Origin: Blattamonas nauphoetae | Lineage: Eukaryota > Preaxostyla > Oxymonadida | Reading direction: 5' to 3' | Length of the DNA stretch: 64,000 nt | NCBI GenBank assembly: GCA_033064195.1 | Contig: JARBJD010000002.1 | Span: forward strand, 496,001-560,000 | Shown here: piece after piece, positions 58,101 through 64,000 of the stretch | How positions within the stretch are numbered: the first letter of the stretch is position 1 | How the letters are laid out: the number at the start of each line of letters is the position of its first letter | Translations under genes and position numbers: made by a program | The notes under the pieces: model-generated | Database searches by the model: none | Told to the model about the DNA's origin: nothing | What the model saw: only the letters and a program-made list of their open reading frames with translations

Positions 58101-61100
58101 CTTTGGATATTCATCATCGTGAATTGTTGGAGACGATATGCATCGTCATCCGTGATCGGCTTATCTCTCATTTTCGCGACGATGGCTGATTCGAGATCGT
58201 TCTCATCGTTTTCGTTGTTGAGCTCGTCGTCTAAACCATCAAATCCACTCAATCCGACAGCTTTTCTATTTGATTGATGAGGTTGATCGAAATTGTCTTC
58301 TTCGTTGTCATAAGGTTTGTGCTCGTCAAAATCATCGCCATGGTCTGGTCTTCGGTGTATCTGAGTCCCTTTCAAATTGAGGCGTTCTTCATCTCCATCT
58401 TGCGGCGACGTTTTCTTCACAGTGTCACTTGGGTCATCTCGACCGACAAGTCGTGGTTGGCGTCGTGACTGAGGAGTCTGACGATTTGCGATTGGAGATT
58501 GTTGAGATGGGTTGAACATCTGGAGTTTGTGAAGAACTGCGTCTTCGAGTTGATCGAGATCCGTTCGAGTGGACTCTGTCAGATAGATCAATCTTCCGAG
58601 GAGCGAATCTGTCTGAACACCAATCTGAGTTCCTGCCGACTTGGTGCTTCGTTGTGGCGACTGATGAGTCTTCGATTTGGGTGAGATTGGTCGAGTTTGG
58701 TCGAGATCTTGCGAAGGCTCCAATGTCTGGGAAGCAGACAGTTGTGTTTGACGAGACGCCGATTTTGGTCTTCGAGGAGACGCCGGTCGCTTTGCTTTGA
58801 CTGTCGGAGAATACTGCTCATTTTTGGATGTCGCCGAGTCTGTTGGTAGCGCGCTGTCCTTCTCAAGTCTGCGTCTGGTACGTGATGTTGGACGTTGTGC
58901 CGTTGGACTTTTTGTTTCAGAATCACCATCTTCGTTTGTTGCGGTTGAAATTCCCCTTCCACGAGGCGATTTACCTTCCAAGTTCTTTTCTTTATCCAAC
59001 AATTCCTTCAGTTTCTTCTCAAGCTCAGCTTCCCTATTCCGGAGGGCATCCTCCCTTTGGTCGAGATCTTCTCGCAGCTTTCTGTTGTTCCGTTCGAGTT
59101 CTTTGAGAGCTGTTTCTCTCTCAAGAAGATGTTTCTCTCGCATTTCGAGCATCTTTTCCCTTTGGCCCAGCTCTTCTTCCTTTTCCACAAGCAAACGTTC
59201 TCGTTCAATCAAGTTCCTCTCCCTCTCATTCAACTCTCGTTCTCTCTCCCTAGACCTCTCTTCTTTTTCACCAAGTTCTTTTCTGGCAGTATCGAGAGCT
59301 GCTTCTTCAGTCGCCAGTTCGGCTTTCTTTTTCTGGAAGTCCTTCAGTTGGATTGCTTCGCGTCGTTCCATCTCTGTTTTCATTTCATTGAGTTTGGCTT
59401 CATGCTGCTGCGAAAACAGGGCGAACTCGTCTTGATCATGTTTGAGTTTTGCGAGGAGGTCAGCAATTCTCCGTTCCTCCTGTTGGAGTTCGTTCCTTCG
59501 TTTGAGATCTTCGTCCGAGAGTGTCAACCGTTTCTGATTGAAGTCATTTTGGAGTTGATCCAATTCCAATTGTTTGTTCTCGAGGTCCTTCTGCTTGGAA
59601 TCAATTGCTCGCTTCAGCGCTGTGACTTTGGAAAACTCCTCGTCCATTTTCTGATTCCAATCCGCCTGTCTGGCCTGATAATGTTTGTCTCTGGTGTCCA
59701 ACTCAAACTCCCGTTGGTTAAGATTCTTTTCTTTCTCGTCCAATTCGCGTTGGCGTTGCGAAGTGAGAGAATCCATCTCTTTTTCCTTTCCTTTCAGTGC
59801 CTTCTTTTCCTCGTCTCTTCGTCTTTTTTCTTCGTCCAGAGAATTCCTGAGATGGTTCAGTTCTTTTGTTAGGCGTTCGTTTTCGTGTGTTGTCGTGGAG
59901 AGTGCTTCTTTGAGAGCATCGTAGTCCATCCAACCTTCTGTCTGACTGGAAACCACTTGATGAGACCAAAACCCGTTCACCCATTCTTTGAGGCCTTGTT
60001 TCCGATTGGCTGTGAGGTCGATTGTGGTTCCGGTCTCAACTTGGTGCGGTTTGTTCATTTCTCGTTGGCGTCGATCTTTTTCGAGAGCAGCTCGAACAGC
60101 GTCTTGGAGACGAGCATCAAACTCTTCTTCTCTCTGCATCATCAACACATCCATTCTCTCCTTTCCGTTACGAAGGTCCGCGACTTCTTGTTCAAGATCA
60201 GTGATTAATGAGATGTTTCGTCCAATTTCATCCTGGAGTTGTTTTTGAGCACGAGTCAGCTTGGCGTTTTTGTTGCTCATATCACTCAGAAGCTCCTCTA
60301 ATTCCACAGACCGATCACTTTGCTCCATTGAGTGATCTTCAGCTTTCCTTCTCCCTTCCTCTGATTCCCTTAACGCGTCTTTGAGGTGTCGAATTTCGAT
60401 CAGCAAAGTTGTCACGTCGTGATCTGATCCCTGATTGGAATTTTGTCGAGAAGGAGTGGGTTGTGAATAGTCTTGTGTTGATGAATCTCGTTGATTGTTA
60501 CGTAAAGTGTGGTATGCATCACTAAGACGATTAATCTCGTCATCTTTTTCCTTGATTCTAAATTCAAGTTGTTGTTCGTTTAATCTCATTTGTTCGTCCA
60601 TATTTTGGAGTGCATAGAACATTGGCATGACTTTCATACCTTCTCCTCGCAGTAGCATCAATATTTTGGCAAGAAGGCGACCCCTCACATTTGAAGCGAT
60701 GGTGACCTGTCGAACGAGTTCATCACCAGCTTCCTGAAGAACATTCAACCGTTCAACGATTTTAGTTGGTGCAGAAAACTTGAGCATTGCTTTATCGAGT
60801 TCCAGGTCCATGTTAATTAATTCATCACGTGTCACATGTGCATGATCAGCAAATGCTCCCCTCGACCAAAGGGCATCTCTGTGTTTTGCTTCAAAGTCAT
60901 TTTTTGGTTTTTTCGCATTTGGACTGATCCCTGCGTTGAGGAAAGCTTTCGGGAGAAACTGGTCGAGGTTTGATCTTCTTGGTGACGCGGGAGGTGGCTC
61001 TGCAGGGAAGTCAGATGATACTCCTCGACGCGGAGAGGAAGGAATTTGGTCAAGTCCAAGATTTTGTTTCTCAGCTTTAGTGAAAGGTGTCTCAGAAAGA

Positions 61101-61477
61101 AGTGCTGGTCCTTGAACATTACTAAGAGGATTATGCTGGCGAAGTTCTTTGTATGGTGTATGCTTAATTACCTGTTCAGTTCGATTGACGGCTTTTTTAA
61201 CTTCCTTTCTCTGTTCTCTGATGCGTTCTCGTTCCATTTCAATCTGTCTCTTTCGTTCTTCATTCGTGACAGGTGGCCCAGCACTTCTCTGGCTCTAGTG
61301 AATAAAAATAGATCAAAGATTGTGACAAACCCTTGTTGATCGTGAAGCACTGTTAGAACGTCCTGCATTTGGTATTGATGATACAGCAGAGTTTTGTGTC
61401 TCAGTGGAGGTTGTCGTCACGTCAAGATTTCTTCCCGGGGAATTAGGTCTCCGTTCCACTGATCGCGGACGATTCAT
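55103..61477 (-). CDS. Giant coiled-coil protein with axonemal dynein light-chain domain and EF-hand (AXDND1-like)
   Basis: About 2,100 residues. Exon 1 starts at 61477 (MNRPRSVERRPNSPGR) and joins the long exon across a short intron near 61300. Near residues 190-300, DELVRQVTIASNVRGRLLAKILMLL...MKVMPMFYALQNM follows the axonemal dynein light-chain (p28/DNALI1, AXDND1) pattern DELIRQVTIxCAERGLLLLRV. Then come ~600 residues of coiled coil with regular RERERELNERERNLIERERLL-type heptads, a disordered Ser/Pro/Asp middle, and a helical C-terminal third holding a canonical EF-hand loop DSDKDGMITREE, flanked by helices. Likely a flagellar structural protein. The EF-hand suggests calcium response (inference). 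Head to head with the GRAM gene, 99 bp apart. Confidence 0.65.
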
Positions 61478-61576
61478 CTCGACGATGAAGGACTCTTTCA
61501 GCTAATTACAGTTTCCTGGGCCGATCTGCTTTTTTAATTTGTCTCGATCTGAGATTGTGTCATCATTTTCGGGATC

Positions 61577-64000
61577 ATGAAAGTTATTTCGGAGACGGAC
61601 CTCCCTCGCTCATCAGTCTTCTTTCTTTTTCTCGCATCATTGCTTTTGAACTCTCATTTCTCTCTCTCCTCTCGAAACCATCATTACAGTACGGAATCGC
61701 CCCTAATGAACCACTCATACTCTCATCGGGTACAATTCATGTTGGCCCACCCGACAACATTGGGACACTCTTCCTATTCCAAAAACATCTTGTCTTCGCA
61801 GTCTCGACAACAGCTGGTGATGGATTTTCTATAAGTCGATCCTCTATCACAATGGTACAGGCTTATAACATCACTGAAGCTCGAAATGGCCTTCTTGTTC
61901 ACGCAAAGAATAAGGTTTAACGTCATCTCCTTTTTCACCATTTTTCAGGAATTTATATTCCAACCCTTCAAGAATTTATCGGAATTTCTTCAAAATTTAA
62001 TGAATGTGCCAACCAAACCATCAAAATCGTCACCTGTTTTCTCTCCGAATCAGCTCCCTCATCTTCCACCATCGTCAAGGACATCTTCATTGGAGGTCGC
62101 AGAACTTGTTTATTCTGCACAATCTCCTCTTGGTACATCATCTCTAAGCCTCCAAGATCCGCCATCCACACAACCACAATTCCCGTACATTGTTCGCCCG
62201 TATTCTACCCCGCGAACAGAAGGCGATCCTGAAGAACAGACACCCATGTCGACAAATTCTGCTCAAAACAAAAAATCTCGTTCGTCACCTGGAAAGACAA
62301 CTCCACAGCCATTTGATGATGTCCAATCTCACGTCCGAACGCATTCATCGACCAACAAGCCACTCGCGGCATCAATGAGCATGCCCATCCTCTCTCCACA
62401 TCAGCCTTCGTCGAGGGACGGGCGACAATCCTCGCCACACCTTCGAGAACGAACAAATACAACATCACCAACTCTTCACCCCCTCACGCCGACTCTCCTC
62501 AAACAAGAACAAAAGAAACGACGCTCTTTAGTCGACGAATCAACTCCGAAACCAACTCCGCAAGCACCTTCTGTTCATACACCCGCTCTTCCTGTCACCC
62601 ACCAGCCGAACTCTTCCACTCCATTGTCTAGTTCCATCTCACCGCCTTCCATGCCAAAAACAACTCCACTCGTCCCTCTCCCAGTGTCGACTGGAAGCGG
62701 ACCTCAAACAACTGAAACATCGAACGATTCTCCAACCCACTCACAACCAAACGAGATCTGTCCTTCCTTCCATCTCCCTTCCAAAGCATCAGTCCTTCAC
62801 GTCCCCTTCCGAGCATATCTTCACACGCGAACACATTATCCTCCTCCACCGCCTGACGAGGCTCTCATCCAACCGCTCAAGACACCGTTCTTCGACCATA
62901 AGATTTCTCACCTGACGCTCCTTCAGTTCATCCTCCATTCTCTGCATCTCACGTCTGTCCTCCACTTCGTCCATACACGAAGCTCTGCATTTGGCTTCGA
63001 ACCGTCGACCGTCTGTCGCGAAATCCCATCATACTTTCTGACTAGCCACGAACGGAAACATCTGACGAGAACAGATGCAGACCACCCTGCTGCCAAAGAA
63101 AAGAAAAAAGTCGTTTCGGGAACTCCACTGCCGAGGCCACCGACTCCAAAACCTCCCAAGACCAAGGCTGAATTTGTCAGCCTCGTCAACGAACTCGTGG
63201 ACACACCTCTGCCTCTCACAAGCACGCCTCACGAATCCGATTGGGTCCCAATTACAGCCGCTGCACCATCAGCTCCGTTGGCGTCTTTTAAGCGAATTGT
63301 GAACTATCACGCTCCAACGAACGCGAGCATCGGACCTCCCTCAACACGCACGCGCGAAACACAAGAATTACATCACTTCTCTCCGACAATGTCGGTCTGG
63401 ACAACACGACTTGACTGTCTCGATGTTCCCTACTCAACGAGCTTCTATTATTTCATCCGGCTCGTCTTGACAGAAGAGGAGCTGGACACAAATCAGCTGG
63501 ACGTGTCTGACCCGAAAGGCGATCCGAATCTGGACGAGGACAGCGACACAGAGAAAGAAGAACAGACTGTCGATAACAGTTTCCCGTTCTTCGTTCCAGA
63601 AGTGAAGCGGTGTCTGCGAATTCAAGCGTCGTTCGATGTTGTGATTGTGAAGCCATTTGTTGTTCAGTCCATCTTTTCGAAACTCTCCACTCAACAGTCA
63701 GTCATCACGGACACTCGTCTTGTGAATGTCTTTGCTCGAATCGGAACACGGCGTGCCATCAGTCTGCGGTTGGACTGGAAAAAAATCGCCAGTGACCTTT
63801 CCACACGCGAGGACGTTGATCGGGTGTTTGATTTGGGCCAACAATCTGTGTTCTCCAACGTAAGCGCAACGGCCACAAGTGGACAGGAGGTTCATGAGGG
63901 AGAATCTCACGAGAAGAGTCAACAGAGACCAGAAGCATCTTCAAACCAACAGCTTCCCGCCTATCCGACACAGAAACATGACACGAAGGACAAACGCGAT
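61577..64000 (+). CDS. GRAM-VASt (Aster/Lam-like) lipid-transfer protein, 3' end outside window
   Basis: The start at 61577 (MKVISETDLPRSS) joins across a GTCTTC...TTACAG intron to YGIAPNEPLILSSGTIHVGPPDNIGTLFLFQKHLVFAV, a GRAM domain, and then after a GTTTAA...TTCAG intron to EFIFQPFKNLSEFLQNL. A Ser/Thr/Pro-rich linker of ~250 residues follows. The second half shows a VASt domain: PFFDHKISHL, then FKRIVNYHAPTNASIGPPSTRTRETQELHHFSPTMSVWTTRLDCLDVPYSTSFYYFIRLVLT, with the hallmark PLxxPxGPxxTxxxExQ and DVPY-like steps, and CLRIQASFDVVIVKPF. Such proteins move sterol at ER contact sites and normally end in a membrane helix, which would lie beyond base 64000. The frame is open to the window edge. 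Confidence 0.82.

Noticed and set aside
58797..59872. 212- and 271-codon plus-strand frames
   Set aside because: Antisense of the AXDND1-like coiled coil; Ser/Phe/Leu bias mirrors Glu/Lys/Arg-rich heptads.

Overview
The window is nuclear DNA of a gene-dense, intron-bearing flagellated protist. About 25 protein genes lie on both strands. Many neighbours are under 120 bp apart, and several head-to-head pairs are only 74-99 bp apart. Introns are very short: most that I could resolve from homology and reading frame are 27-65 nt, typically beginning GTTT or GTAT, with a T-rich body and a 3' AG. TAA, TAG and TGA all end conserved genes, so the code looks standard. An axonemal central-pair protein (CFAP221-like), an axonemal dynein light-chain-domain protein and a TMEM237-like membrane protein point to a cell with a flagellum. 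The gene style, plus a broken receptor-like gene at the left end, reminds me of Preaxostyla/oxymonads such as Blattamonas. That is inference; no marker gene here proves it.

Layout. 1-2.6 kb: remnant of a receptor-like membrane gene, otherwise no intact gene. 2.7-21.1 kb, nearly all minus strand: CLEC16A-family protein, a small two-helix membrane protein, CNOT1 (CCR4-NOT scaffold), APC8/CDC23, CFAP221 and TAF5. 21.2-30.8 kb: an F-BAR/double-SH3 protein (plus), then on the minus strand an inositol polyphosphate kinase, an unknown type I membrane protein with a strongly basic tail, an ER FKBP ending KTEL, and a transcriptional cyclin with an Arg/Asp/Glu-rich tail. 31-38.6 kb: endonuclease V, an RWD-ABCF fusion, an ENTH/epsin protein (minus) and a His-loop CDF zinc transporter. 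38.7-46 kb: a small coiled-coil gene, 1.4 kb with no gene I can support, a NAA60-like acetyltransferase ending in a CaaX motif, a secreted protein with 85 Glu-Pro repeats, and a PIP kinase with a long Lys/Glu repeat tail. 46-55 kb: LZIC, a membrane-anchored MOCOS-like pseudoenzyme, a kelch/coiled-coil protein, TMEM237-like and VTA1. 55-64 kb: a ~2,100-residue dynein-light-chain-domain/EF-hand coiled-coil protein and a GRAM-VASt lipid-transfer-type protein that runs off the right end.

The genes form no operon. Themes that recur are membrane traffic and phosphoinositides (CLEC16A, epsin, F-BAR, VTA1, PIPK, IPK, GRAM-VASt), transcription and mRNA decay (TAF5, cyclin, CNOT1), and the flagellum. 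Gene calls rest on family motifs recognised by eye. Exon borders were worked out by hand and are reliable only where stated. The most unusual points are two GC-AG introns, a 27-nt intron, a CNOT1 that lacks the end of its NOT-binding domain, a MOCOS-like protein without the PLP lysine, a prenylation motif on a NAA60 relative, and an RWD domain fused to ABCF.
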